A stretch of 64,000 nucleotides of DNA, taken from assembly GCA_009829735.1 (NCBI GenBank), contig CM020620.1, forward strand, positions 21,116,020 through 21,180,019. Direction: 5' to 3'. Origin of the DNA: Pyropia yezoensis. Lineage: Eukaryota; Rhodophyta; Bangiophyceae; Bangiales; Bangiaceae. The number at the start of each line of letters is the position of its first letter. Positions within the stretch are counted from its first letter, which is position 1. The position numbers and the translations under genes were made by a program. Positions 32,105 to 43,001 of the stretch are shown here, piece by piece. The notes under the pieces were generated by a model. The model saw nothing but the letters and a program-made list of their open reading frames with translations. It searched no databases and was not told where the DNA came from.

Positions 32105-33984
32105 CCGTTGGGGCTGGTCGTCCGAAGCTCGCAACGGCAGCCTCGGCCAAGTGGGCCAGGAGGACGAACCAACCGTGCCGGATACTGCGGCGACCTAAGG
32201 GAGTCCGCCCACCTCGGGTAGGACTCCCCAAGAACGTAAACCCACGTCGGGTCATCGCGGTGCTGACGGGTGAGAACTTCCAGGTGGCTGGACGGGTGCA
32301 ACTTGCCCCCGGCCGTGCATGCTGTACCCGTATCGTACTTGATACCGGGTCAGGAGCCTCCTTGATACGCAAGTCGCTATTACCAAAGGAGGTGAAGCTC
32401 CAACGCTGGAGGTCCAAAGCTGACCATATGATTGACATCAATGGTGGGGTACTTCCCATCGTTGGTGCCGTGACCCTACCAACTAGGTTGGGGACTCATG
32501 AGGTCGACGTGACCTATGGCGTTGTTGAGAATATATCGGTACCCCTGCTTCTGGGTACCCCTTATGTTGTTACACAAGTGCATTTGATTTGTGGCCCTGA
32601 GTACTGGGTCAAGTTCATGAATGGGGAGACTATCCCCATCCTTGGTAAGGGAAAGTCTGTGGCTCCTGTGACAGTCTCACAGTCGAAGCCTGTTTGTTCG
32701 GTGAGGGAAGGGTTTACTGCTACCCTGCGTTTAGCCCGCAAAGTCACGTTGCCCCCCAACTCGGGGGCGCACGTTGATGTTGTAACTGATTTTATGGGGA
32801 ACGGGTTGGTGCACCCTCACCCCCGTCTTGCTCGCAAGCACCAAGTGCATGTTGCCCTTGGCACGATGGACTCCAAAGCCGGAACCCCGTGGAGGATCCA
32901 GGTGATGAACCTGAGCCCGACGCCCAAGTACTTCAAGTCGGGAGCCAAGTTCGGCTATATCGACCAACACGAGGGACCGGTAGTAGCGGTCACCCTCAAC
33001 GCGGGCGCAAGTAGCGACCCGAAGTCCGGAAAGGAGAAGCATCAAGCCAAGTCGGCCGCCTCTCCTCGACCCATTGTGAACATGGAGGGTGTCCCCCCCA
33101 GGTTGAGGGTTCAAGTTGAACGCCTCTTGGACCAATATCACAAGTTGTGGGATGGTCAATTGGGACTCATGAGAGCCACCCAACACCGGATCGAGTTGAA
33201 GCCCGGTGCACCCCCTATACGCCAACAACCGTATAGGGGAGGACCTCGTTCAAGGGCCCTCGTTAAGGAGCTAGTTGCTCGCATGGAGGCCCTCGATGTG
33301 ATCGAGGCCAGCAACGCCGAGTGGGCGAGTCCGGTGGTTATCGTCCCCAAAGTTGATGGGACCCCCCGGTTCTGTATCGACTACCGTAAGCTCAACGAGA
33401 GCACGGTGAAGGACAGTTATCCCCTACCTAGGATGGATGACTGTCTGGACTCTCTGGGGGAGGCAAACGTGTTCTCTACCCTGGACTGTAACGCGGGGTA
33501 CTGGCAAATTCCCATTGCCCCGGAGGACAGGCATAAAACTACCTTTACCTGTCACTGTGGTACCTACCAGTGCAAGCGTCTACCGTTTGGTCTGTGTAAC
33601 GCGCCGGCAACTTTCCAGCGCGCTATGGACATGATTCTGGCCGGAGTACGGTGGCAGATCTGTCTTGTGTACCTAGACGATATCATTGTGTTCTCCCGAA
33701 GTCCGGAGGAACACATTGGCCATCTTGGCCAGGTGTTCAAGCTACTTGCTGACGCCGGTGTGTCACTGAAGGCGAGTAAGTGCCACCTCTTTACTCAAGA
33801 GGTGGAGTACTTGGGACATGTTGTCCATCCGGGGCGTCTCAGTGTTAACGAGAAGAACTTGAGGGCCATTCGTAAGGCTCAGTACCCCCGGACCCAGACC
33901 CAGATGAGGAGCTTCCTCGGGATGTGTAACGTGTACCGACGTTTCACTAAGGGCTTCGCCAAGGTTGGCGAAGCCGTTGAATGA
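32101..33984 (+). CDS. pol: Pol of element 1, protease and reverse transcriptase part
   Basis: 627 residues. The aspartic protease motif LDTGSGASLI has its catalytic Asp at residue 81. The RT domain holds FCIDYRKLNE, LPFGLCNAPATFQRAM and the catalytic YLDD at residues 524-527, followed by the connection region (FLGMCNVYRRFTKGFAK). The frame ends early at a TGA (33982-33984), because one base is extra relative to the expected continuation. The next frame carries on the protein from 33965. The shift point lies in a perfect 24-nt palindrome (33952-33975) and is identical in the second copy. Confidence 0.9.
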   Translation: MTVGAGRPKLATAASAKWARRTNQPCRILRRPKGVRPPRVGLPKNVNPRRVIAVLTGENFQVAGRVQLAPGRACCTRIVLDTGSGASLIRKSLLPKEVKLQRWRSKADHMIDINGGVLPIVGAVTLPTRLGTHEVDVTYGVVENISVPLLLGTPYVVTQVHLICGPEYWVKFMNGETIPILGKGKSVAPVTVSQSKPVCSVREGFTATLRLARKVTLPPNSGAHVDVVTDFMGNGLVHPHPRLARKHQVHVALGTMDSKAGTPWRIQVMNLSPTPKYFKSGAKFGYIDQHEGPVVAVTLNAGASSDPKSGKEKHQAKSAASPRPIVNMEGVPPRLRVQVERLLDQYHKLWDGQLGLMRATQHRIELKPGAPPIRQQPYRGGPRSRALVKELVARMEALDVIEASNAEWASPVVIVPKVDGTPRFCIDYRKLNESTVKDSYPLPRMDDCLDSLGEANVFSTLDCNAGYWQIPIAPEDRHKTTFTCHCGTYQCKRLPFGLCNAPATFQRAMDMILAGVRWQICLVYLDDIIVFSRSPEEHIGHLGQVFKLLADAGVSLKASKCHLFTQEVEYLGHVVHPGRLSVNEKNLRAIRKAQYPRTQTQMRSFLGMCNVYRRFTKGFAKVGEAVE

Positions 33985-35653
33985 GCTAGTGAGCTCAACG
34001 CTACCGAAGAACCTGCCTCCCCCAAGTCGGGTGGAGCAGGAATCCTTTGAGACTCTTCGGGACCTTCTGCTGAAGCCCCCCATCTTGGCTATTCCCAGGT
34101 TGGGAGGCCACTACATCCTGGATGTGGACGCTAGCTACGACCAACTTGGTTGTGTGTTGCTTCAGCAGCAGCCGGAGAAGGAGTACTTGCCGGTGGGATA
34201 CTTTAGTAAGGGGCTGAACTCGGCCGAGAAGAACTACGGAGTCACCGAGTTGGAAGGACTCGCAGTGGTGTGGGCGGTGACGTCACTTCGTCACTACCTG
34301 GAGGGTGAGAAGTTCCTCATCCGCTGTGACCACCGCGCGTTGCAGTTCATCTTTAAGACGGACTGTACGAACACTCGTCTCAACCGGTGGAGGGTGCGAC
34401 TGGCACCCTTCAACTTTGACATTGAATACCGACCTGGCAGGCAACATGCCCTTGCCGACGGCCTCTCTCGGGTACCTACCGAGGGGCTGGACACTAACCC
34501 AGTCGATGAGGACATCCCCATCGTGGGGGTAGTCACGCGCTCGGGTCAGGCGTTGAACCCCGAGGCGCCAGGGAACAAGAAGTACTTGCCCCTGTCCCTG
34601 GACGAGGTGGTGAAGGCCCAGGCCGAGGATCCCTTCTGCAAGTCGCAGAGGGATATACTGGATACAGTGGTAGAGACGCGTTTCTTTCTGGGACACGATG
34701 GCCTCCTCATGAGGAGGGGGGTATTCCAGGGGACCGAACAACTTGTCGTCCCCGCATCCCTCAAGGACAGTATCCTTGAGAGGGAGCACAACGCTCCCAC
34801 GGGTGGTCACCTGGGGTCTAGTAAACTGTACCAGACCCTGAGGACCAGGTACTACTGGCCGTCCATGGTGGTGGACATCTACAGTTGGGTGGCTGCCTGC
34901 ACAAGTTGTGCACAGAATCGTCTGATGGAACGGCGGCCTACTACGTCTATGCTATTGTTCCCGGCCAAGGAGCCCTTCGCCGCGTTGGCGATGGACATCC
35001 TTGGGCCACTGCCCGTGACCGAGGAGGGCAACCAGTACCTCCTGGTCATCTGTGACCGCTTCACGAAACTTACGCGAGCGATCCCACTGGCAGAGATCAC
35101 GGCCATGTCGGTCGTGTCAGCCTTCCTAGATCACTGGGTTGCCGCGTATGGCATCCCAGATAGTACACTATCGGACAATGGACCGCAATTTGCGTCTGTA
35201 CTGTTTCAGGGAGTGCTGGATATGTTGGGGGTTAAGGCAAACTATGCCACCCCCTACCACCCACAAACTAATGGGCAGGTGGAGCGCTTCAACAAAACTA
35301 TTGTTAGGCAGCTGCGCCACTATGTGAGTGAGCACGTGAAGACGTGGGACCAATACATTTCTATCCTTACTACTGCCTACAATTCGCAGGTTCACTCATC
35401 TACAGGGGAAGTACCCCTCGCTTTTGTGACCCCCCGTCGCATGCGGTCTATTGCCGTGCGGCGGTCGCTCCCAACTAGGGAGGATGGTGGCAGTACGCCT
35501 ACTCCTACTGAGAGTAAGGCGGAGTTCGCCGCTAGGCTTAAAAACCTCATCCCTAAAGTCAGGGCTGAGATGGACAAAGCACAAAAGCGCTACAAGCGTA
35601 CCTTTGACAAAAAGGTGCGCAATGCTAAACATGTCCCCGAGCAGGGTGACTGA
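33965..35653 (+). CDS. pol: Pol of element 1, RNase H and integrase part
   Basis: The frame continues the polyprotein (AKPLNELVS) without its own ATG. RNase H residues include DVDASYDQLG, TELEGLAVVW and DHRALQF. Integrase has an HHCC finger (H-x5-H ... CTSCAQNR) and the DDE triad in AMDILGPL, LSDNGPQFA and NGQVERFNK. It ends at a TGA (35651-35653) exactly where chromovirus integrases normally have GDxVLV, here GD, stop, VLVHS, so a TGG tryptophan codon was probably lost. The same stop is present in the second copy. Confidence 0.9.
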   Translation: MAKPLNELVSSTLPKNLPPPSRVEQESFETLRDLLLKPPILAIPRLGGHYILDVDASYDQLGCVLLQQQPEKEYLPVGYFSKGLNSAEKNYGVTELEGLAVVWAVTSLRHYLEGEKFLIRCDHRALQFIFKTDCTNTRLNRWRVRLAPFNFDIEYRPGRQHALADGLSRVPTEGLDTNPVDEDIPIVGVVTRSGQALNPEAPGNKKYLPLSLDEVVKAQAEDPFCKSQRDILDTVVETRFFLGHDGLLMRRGVFQGTEQLVVPASLKDSILEREHNAPTGGHLGSSKLYQTLRTRYYWPSMVVDIYSWVAACTSCAQNRLMERRPTTSMLLFPAKEPFAALAMDILGPLPVTEEGNQYLLVICDRFTKLTRAIPLAEITAMSVVSAFLDHWVAAYGIPDSTLSDNGPQFASVLFQGVLDMLGVKANYATPYHPQTNGQVERFNKTIVRQLRHYVSEHVKTWDQYISILTTAYNSQVHSSTGEVPLAFVTPRRMRSIAVRRSLPTREDGGSTPTPTESKAEFAARLKNLIPKVRAEMDKAQKRYKRTFDKKVRNAKHVPEQGD

Positions 35654-36085
35654 GTGCTGGTACACTCGCACACCCCAACTGGGGGTAAGCTGGTATTCCA
35701 GACGAAGGGACCGTACCAGGTCCTTCGTACTGATGGGCGGCGCTTCACCATCGAAAGTGACGATGGGGTCCGCACAGTGAACGGACAGGACGTGGTCAAA
35801 GTTGCACCACCGCCTGCAGGCGACCCAGCTTGGGCGCGTGCTTTGGAAGCGTGGCGCCTCCCCTCACTGCCTGCGGCCAAACAGGGCCCGCAGGAGTACG
35901 TGTTCGATAAGTTCATCGACCACGGATGGGATGAAGACACTGACCGCCTCATGTTGAGGGTGCGTTGGTTTGGCTACAAAGCCAAGGATGATACGTGGGA
36001 GTATGTGGAGGACCTTCCCGCTGAGAAGGTCCGGGCGTACTGTACCCGGAATGAGATAGACCCTAACAGCCCTCCCTCAACGTGA
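35654..36085 (+). CDS. pol: Pol of element 1, C-terminal GPF-like module and chromodomain
   Basis: 143 codons in the same frame as the preceding ORF, separated only by the TGA. FQTKGPYQVL belongs to the module after integrase. RLMLRVRWFGYKAKDDTWEY is a chromodomain (residues about 95-140), which in chromoviruses directs integration to particular chromatin. Without readthrough of the TGA, integrase would lack its chromodomain. Confidence 0.85.
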   Translation: MLVHSHTPTGGKLVFQTKGPYQVLRTDGRRFTIESDDGVRTVNGQDVVKVAPPPAGDPAWARALEAWRLPSLPAAKQGPQEYVFDKFIDHGWDEDTDRLMLRVRWFGYKAKDDTWEYVEDLPAEKVRAYCTRNEIDPNSPPST

Positions 36086-36196
36086 GGGAAGGCCGAACAA
36101 CAGTGCCAAGAGAGTGCTTCAAGTCGAAGTGGTACGCAGAGTGGCTTTTAACTACAGCCCTAACCCTCACACTCTCACAACAAAGGCAGCTACCAA

Positions 36197-38313
36197 CTAG
36201 GCACGCATGCTAGACTCTCCCGCTCCACGGCCCTCGCCCTCACGTGGAGGCGAGCGGCGAGACCCACGCCGATAACGGTCTCCACTTGTTGGAGGGGGCG
36301 GCGGCTCCAAGTCGGAACCGTCGCGCCCCTCACGGTCGCGCAAGTGGCGCCGACCGTGGCCACTCTTCTGCCTGGTCTTGCGCGCAAGTTTGCGACGCAG
36401 ACGCTGGACAGACTCCGTCTCCGACGGGGTAGAGGACTCCGAGACGGAGTAAGACAACTCGTCTTCCGATACGGAAGGAGAGCGCCGCGAGTGTCGGCGA
36501 CGACGGCGAGGAGGCGAGTATGCCCGGCTCGCGCGACGTTTGCCACGCCCAAGTGGGGCTGGCTGGGGCATAATAGCCCCAATGCGAGCCAACTCGGCTG
36601 TCATAAACTCCGCCACCGACTCGCAACTCGCGGTCGCCACTGCAGTACGAACGCGCTCCTCAAGTTGAGGAGTCTCGGACCTCTGTAGGGTTGCGGTCGA
36701 CGCGGCCAACCAGGAAATGGTGCGCACCAACGTGGTGATCATCATCTCTGAGGTTAGAGGCGTGGGCGGCAACACCAACTTGGGGTATACCGTCAGGAGG
36801 GTGGCCCCCAAGTTGGGGGACACCGGGGTGGAAGACTCCACGGCCACGCTGATCGGGATGTTCCCGTGAGGTTGGAAAGGAACAGGAAGAAGCGGAGGGG
36901 CCCGCCGAGGTGGCGGTACCCGGGTGTAACTGCGACCCCGACTTGGGGCCCCCGCAGTGGGTTGAGTCATATGGTCATCATAGGACGGCACGGCCATAAC
37001 TATGGGCTTGTCCGGGGGTGGCGCAGTGTGGCGATCCACCCCCGGGGCATACGGGTAGTCCCCGATGCCCAACCCCTCTCGTAGGACCACACGGCCGTCG
37101 TGAAGTTCACGAGCGACCCACACGAACTGGCGAAGTGCGCCATCGTCCTTGGGCCCACGAGTGGGGCGGCGCAATTTGTGCTCAATGCTCTCCCACTCGA
37201 TAAACTTATGGAGCCGGAGCATCTCCTCAAGTAGAGTGAGTTGTCCTGATGAGCACCCCTCAGCACCTAGCTGAGGGGTGAGCTGTTCCAAACCTTGGAG
37301 GAGCCGGAGGGGGAGATGCCAGAGCATCCCCCGCCGCTGAACACAGGACACCCAGGTCGACATGACCTCGAGGAGCCACTGGGTGGCCAACATGGCCCAC
37401 ACCAGGTGATCAGGGGCAGCCGTGAACATGACAGAGCCGAAGTGGTCAAGCAACCGTGGCAACAACGCCGGGAACCCGTAGGGGACCTCAACTTGAGGCC
37501 ACCACTCGGGCTTCTTCGGATAGTACTGCTCCTTACTGGCAGCAGACTGTTGAGGAAACTCAAGTTGAGCCGAGGTCACCAAGTAGGGACCTCGCCGGAA
37601 GTCTTCCTCCATCCGCACATCGAAGTGATGAGTGTGCGGATCGGCCTCGTGGAGATACGGTGGGCGAGTTGCCACAGCGTCCCACGTGAAGGTCGGCAAG
37701 TCTCCCGGGACCCGGGATAGTTCCCCCGCGGTCCACCATGGCCTTGGCACGCTGAACGTCCTCAACCTCCTCATCGCCCAGGAAGGCAAACTGGTCCGTC
37801 CTGAACCCGGCAGGGAACCCGACCCTACGGGGGTACTTCTCCCGTAGGCGGTCACATACCCGGCCCATCGCTGCGCCAAGTCGGCCACAGCGAAGAACAG
37901 TCAGCCCCTCCTCATAGAGAGGCCAAGCGGGGTAAAACCACCCGCCCCAAGGCCTCACGCGGGACAACTTGTCCCGCCTCCGGGGGAGACCCCGCCGTCA
38001 ACCCAAAGCCGGGTGACGCGGGAGTCCCGTCCCCCGGAGCGATCGCGGAGCCCCCGCCGGAAGTTCCGGCGGGTGCTGCCCCGTAGGAGGTGTCCCCCAT
38101 GCGCTCGTCAAGAGAGTCGGTCTCCACTCCCGGAGTCGCCATGGCTCTCCCCAAGTTGGAAAGAGACGCTCTGGCTATCGCAGCACGAGACCCGCCTCGA
38201 GTTGAGGGGGACTCGGATCGTGGGTATACGGGTGGCCTCCCCAGCGTGGGGCGGCCCAGTGGAAGGTGAAGGGGAGGTGGTGGTGATGGTGAAGTGTGAC
38301 CTGAGGAGAACAA
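36197..38313 (-). pseudogene. Antisense ORF of element 1, copy A (frameshifted)
   Basis: Nearly identical to the intact 704-codon antisense ORF at 47619-49733, but with one extra C at about 37705 and one at about 37943, which split it into three frames. Both are in C homopolymers and may be sequencing errors. The main fragment, in frame up to the ATG-proximal break, is 563 codons. Confidence 0.7.
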
Positions 38314-38390
38314 GCTGCCGAGTGGGCAAGCTTGAGGAGAGGGGCGGTCAACGTGACCGCCTCCACATCCGTGTTACGTACTCGATGGGG

Positions 38391-38890
38391 NNNNNNNNNN
38401 NNNNNNNNNNNNNNNNNNNNNNNNNNNNNNNNNNNNNNNNNNNNNNNNNNNNNNNNNNNNNNNNNNNNNNNNNNNNNNNNNNNNNNNNNNNNNNNNNNNN
38501 NNNNNNNNNNNNNNNNNNNNNNNNNNNNNNNNNNNNNNNNNNNNNNNNNNNNNNNNNNNNNNNNNNNNNNNNNNNNNNNNNNNNNNNNNNNNNNNNNNNN
38601 NNNNNNNNNNNNNNNNNNNNNNNNNNNNNNNNNNNNNNNNNNNNNNNNNNNNNNNNNNNNNNNNNNNNNNNNNNNNNNNNNNNNNNNNNNNNNNNNNNNN
38701 NNNNNNNNNNNNNNNNNNNNNNNNNNNNNNNNNNNNNNNNNNNNNNNNNNNNNNNNNNNNNNNNNNNNNNNNNNNNNNNNNNNNNNNNNNNNNNNNNNNN
38801 NNNNNNNNNNNNNNNNNNNNNNNNNNNNNNNNNNNNNNNNNNNNNNNNNNNNNNNNNNNNNNNNNNNNNNNNNNNNNNNNNNNNNNNNNN
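38391..38890. other. Assembly gap (500 N)
   Basis: Exactly 500 unknown bases, a conventional scaffold-gap size, so true length is unknown. By comparison with copy B, copy A stops 90 bp before its 3' LTR. The sequence after the gap belongs to another element. Confidence 0.99.
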
Positions 38891-39010
38891 GCGAACAGCC
38901 TCAGCCGGTACGGCTGGGTTGCTACATGAAGCTCTGACAACCCACCGGTCAGATGACCCGGTGGGACCGGATGGATTCCATACCAAGTAGAGAGCGTGGT
39001 CGGACACACC

Positions 39011-39139
39011 GACCCGGACCTACCAGGACCCTGGTACGTCAAGGTTATGTGGGTCGGATACGACTCACCACCTGGGAAACAGGCAAATATACCCCGCCAA
39101 CTACTCATGCCTTACATGAGGCGACGACGCCTACTGTAA
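39011..39139 (+). CDS. Chromodomain end of the element 2 pol (partial)
   Basis: The frame DPDLPGPWYVKVMWVGYD continues to a stop at 39137-39139. It aligns by eye with the chromodomain of element 1 (VKVMWVGYD against LRVRWFGYK), though upstream in-frame stops or indels leave only this short stretch clear. Confidence 0.5.
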   Translation, partial: DPDLPGPWYVKVMWVGYDSPPGKQANIPRQLLMPYMRRRRLL

Positions 39140-39217
39140 CAACCCAAACCGACACCGACTTCGGCTGTTGGGGGGTGAGGCTTTATACCTACTAAGTAGG
39201 GGTGTGACATGGTTGGC

Positions 39218-39310
39218 AGACTTAGGTTTCTAAGTTCAAATCAGACTTAGGTTTCTAAGTCGAACCAAGCTTAGGTAACTAAGTAGAGCTAAGCTTAGGT
39301 AACTAAGTAA
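39218..39310. repeat. Four tandem 24-25-bp units, each an inverted repeat
   Basis: CTTAG starts at 39221, 39246, 39270 and 39294. Each is followed by GTTT or GTAA plus a C-linked CTAAG, so every unit can form a small hairpin or bind a dimeric protein. The first two units differ from the last two (GTTT versus GTAA loops). Located between pol and the antisense ORF terminus of element 2. Confidence 0.85.
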
Positions 39311-39618
39311 AAACCTGAACCTTAATAAGGTAACTTAAAGGTAAAGGCTAACTCCGATAATATCGAAGTAACTAGGGGGCTTACACGGAGGATGACCTCC
39401 CCAAGCCAAGACACAAAGTGAGGAGGATAACCTCCCCAAGCATGAACCAACCGGAAGAAGTTGGACGGGAGGCAAGGCACCACTGAGCCAGAAGGGGTAC
39501 TCCCCAGGGCAGCAAACAGAGGCAAGCAATGCCCCAGCGGGGGATGAGTTTATACTCACTACTACCCGGCTACCATAAGGGTTGCCGGGGCCCTCTCCCG
39601 CACAAACAATAGCACTCC

Positions 39619-42006
39619 TCAGTGGGTAGACCCACTGCCCGAGGGAGGCCACTCACGCGTAAGCGCGTAGACCTCCGTGCTCCACCGGTCGGCAACGTCA
39701 CGACGGTCGACCACCCGAGTTACCTCGGTGCATAGCTGGACGAGGGTGCTGCGGCCAGCCTCCACGTCCTCCAGAGCTTTCTGGAGGCGGTCCAGCACGC
39801 CACCGAAGCAACGCGCTGACCCAACCAGCGCAGCACCTGGGGGGATATCCCCCCAGCTAACAGAGAGACCCCCACGCATTGCGCGGGTAACAAGGGCGTC
39901 AACGTCTTCATACCAGAGACGGGGACCCCCGTCATGTAGGACAGGGGCGGGAGGTGACACTGGCGCAGCCAGAGGAGCCACAGGAGCCGACACGGCTACC
40001 ACCGGAGCCGGTGGCACCTGATACGAGGCCCGGTAGGACCCTACCGAAGGGGCTCCACCGTAACCACGGCGGTACTCCGCCCGACGACGGGACACCTCAC
40101 GCTCCCCACCCACAGAGCCCCACTCTCGGGGACGACGGCCAACCGCCGCCGGCATCGGGTTACCGAACCACGGAGCAAGGACCTGAAGAGGGTCATGGAT
40201 AACCATGGGAATACCCAGGTCAGCAACAGCCTCGGTGGATGCCCACCCATGGCAACTGGGCTCACCCGGCTGAGTACGCCGGACACGCAACGAGTGACGA
40301 GGCAAGGGGGAAGCCCCAGCCTGCGGGTCCCGGTACGGGGGAAGGTCCAACACCCCAGCCCAGTTCACGGCATCGTGAACAGCCAGCAGGGCTTCGAACT
40401 CCCGGGCCAAACCCGGTCTTGGCGGCTATCAGATCCACGCCCAACTGCGCGATGTGCCGACGGACACCCGTCGGAAGATGAAACAGACGACCCTGCCGGC
40501 GGACGGACAGCAAGAAGGATGAAGCCTGCCCGAGGGTAACCTCAAGGGTGAAGGTACCCTGCAACGGGTGGACCGGTCGCGAGGCCAACACACTCCCGAA
40601 GTAGCGAAGGCAGGAGCCGGTGTCAAACCGGAAAGCAGGGGCGGGTTCCCACCCCTCCTGCCATAGCGGCGGGCGCACGGGAGTGTATACCGGAGCACGA
40701 CCGTTGCCGGTCTGCAACGCACACGTTATATCCGTGCGGAACGCATCCGCCATGACACCATGGTTACGTCGCCAACTCGACGCCGACTTCAACCCCGCCA
40801 TGGGCGGGTAGGGAGCCGTCAACGACAGATACGGGGGTTCCCCCGGGTAGTAGTCAAAGTCGGATACCGACCGGTACGGCTCACCGTCTCCCCAAACGCA
40901 ACCGGCTCCGCCGCCGCCGCAATCCCCCGAGCACTAGCCGGGTAGTCAATCTCCCGCGGCAACGCGGGGCAATCAAGTCGCAGACCCCGAAGTTGGGGTC
41001 GAGGTAGACCTCACCCCGTCCCACCCGGGTGCGCCAGAGCTGCGCATGCCGGTCGTCCGGCTGACTCAGGATCCAATGGTGTTCCACCCGGACCGCGTTC
41101 GGCTGGTTGACAGCCGCACCAACTCCCGCTCCCAGCACGGGTCCACCTTGACGCGCCGGGAGGATTCTCCACGGGGATGCACCAGGTGGAAGTCCACCCG
41201 CATACGCCCATCGGACTCCATCGACTCTTGCACCGTGAGGCCTCGAACCCGAGCCAAGTCGGACACCGACATGGCGGGTTGACCCGCCGCCACGGCGACG
41301 CCGCCACCCAACGGGGCAACCCGGGCAGGACCAGGAAGAATCGGGGGCGCCGGGGGACGCACCACCGGCAGAGGGGCCGACGTCGGAGATGGACGAGGCC
41401 GAGGAGGAAGAAGAAGGGCGGGCGCCCGCCCGGAGTAACTCCCGGTGTCAACCGCCATGGGAGAAGGAGCGTCTTGACCGCTCGACACCCGCGGCACCGC
41501 AGGTATGGTACCGGCGCCGGCACCACCCGTCGGCGTAGCCCCCGCCTCGGAAGTGGAAGGCACTTGGACAGCCTCCGGAGCCGGAGCCCCGGCCGTGCGG
41601 ACACCCGCACCGTCTTGACCCCCGCACCGGGTGTCGCACCGCCACCACCACCCGCGTCAACGTCGGGACCGCCTCGAGGAGTCACCGCCCGGACCCCCGG
41701 ACCACCTTGACCAGCCGGAGTCGGCTGCGGGTCGCCACCTCCGCCGCAGGGCGGACCATCTTGAGGTACCTGCGGTGAGCCGGCACCGGCACCAGGCTCC
41801 ATCCGGGCAGCCGGCAGAGAGGGGGTAGAAGCCGCCACGCGCGGTTGACCGCCGGGTTGACCTCCGGCCGACGGCACCGTCGTGCCGCTGCACACGGACG
41901 ACAGTCCTCCGGCCGACAGACGGACGGACACCGCAGGCCCGTCGTCGTCAGACGAGCTCACCCCGTAACGCGCGGCGTCGGGACCGACAGGCGCGTCGTC
42001 CTCCAT
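39619..42006 (-). pseudogene. Antisense ORF of element 2, broken by several frameshifts
   Basis: Reading leftward, coding-like sequence passes through several frames. It starts with the Gly/Pro-rich leader from the ATG at 42006. Then come MSVSDLARVRGLTVQESMES, VRVEHHWILSQPDDRHAQLW, SCLRYFGSVLASRP, FLLSVRRQGRLFHLP and a final block ending at 39619. The middle resembles the element 1 antisense protein (RLLDHFGSVMF, VSCVQRRGMLWHLPLRLLQG, LEQLTPQLG). Many frame breaks mean decay or unpolished sequence. Function unknown. Confidence 0.55.
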
Positions 42007-42640
42007 CTCCTCCCGATCAGGAGGTCTTCCTCCTCTTCAAGCACCTGGGGATAGGACATGATAACGGGTGCGGAGTCCCCCGCCCCACAAGCCGTCGACG
42101 GCTACAACCCGGTACGGTGGGATAACCGGGACGAGCCAGGGAAGCGCGGACACCCGCGCTTATGACCACAAACGGCCACGAGAAGCGCCGCAGGCACGCG
42201 GGTCGACCCGCGCCCCACGGGGCTACGACCGCGCTCCACCCAGGCACCTGGGGGGACGGGGCCACACCCACACACGGGGTAAGTAAGGGGGGTCACCCCC
42301 AACCGCCCCCACGCAACGCGGGCAGCCCCCGCCCCCACTCAATCGTCCACACGAGAGGGGCCCCCCTACCACCAGGCACCTGGTGGCGGATCCGCTTGCA
42401 CCACCCCTCGGAAAGGGGGGGCGTGAACAGCAACCCGCATCGGGAATTTAACGGTCCGGAAAACGGATCGTGTGTGTGTACCACGCAAAGGGGGGCACCC
42501 CCCTGAGACAACCTCGAAAAGGGGTGTCTGTCGCGACGGGGCGCAAAGCCCCACCCGACGGGTAAACGGTCACGCGACCCACTTACATTCGGTACCCCGA
42601 ATGCAACTCGACCCGAGGACGGGCCGAATCTAAGGGGGGG

Positions 42641-43001
42641 ATAGCAATATGGTTGTCCGTATTGTGACCCTAATATCAGGGGGGCTACTTCTAACCCTTA
42701 ACTTTCAATTTGATAGTTCGTACTGGTCACGGTATCTATAAGTTACGTATGACCAGAGGGACTTGCATCTTGGGGTGGAGGGTAGTTAGTAGTGTCTCCG
42801 AGGGTTTATAACGAGGGGGCCGGTGGCGAATCCACCGCCGGCCAAGGTAGAACAACAAACCCCTCCCATTTGGGCTCCCATCTTGGTCCCGTGGCTTGCG
42901 CTCCAAGGACAGCAACCTTGGCCTCCCGGTGACGTTGGTGCCGATCCCCTTGGTGAGTGTTCCCTGAGAGTGGACGTGCGACGGATTCCTATTGTGCTAC
43001 A
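42641..43001 (+). repeat. Candidate 3' LTR of element 2
   Basis: Starts after a purine tract (TAAGGGGGGG) with ATAGCAATATGG and ends CCTATTGTGCTACA. The ends are imperfect inverted repeats (TAGCA/TGCTA). A TATCTATAAG box at about 42731 could be the promoter. The right border is firm, because element 1 gag sequence resumes at 43002. The left border is inferred. Confidence 0.5.

Larger units (their letters stand above)
38891..43001 (+). mobile_element. 3' half of a second Ty3/gypsy chromovirus (element 2), nested in copy B of element 1
   Basis: It shows the end of pol with a chromodomain, a spacer with 24-25-bp repeats, a long antisense ORF and a candidate 3' LTR. The last base abuts GAGACCCGGG, which in copy A is internal gag sequence at 31580. 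So element 2 sits inside the gag gene of element 1. Its 5' half would lie in the gap. The expected 5-bp duplication (probably GAGAC) cannot be checked on the left. Confidence 0.65.
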
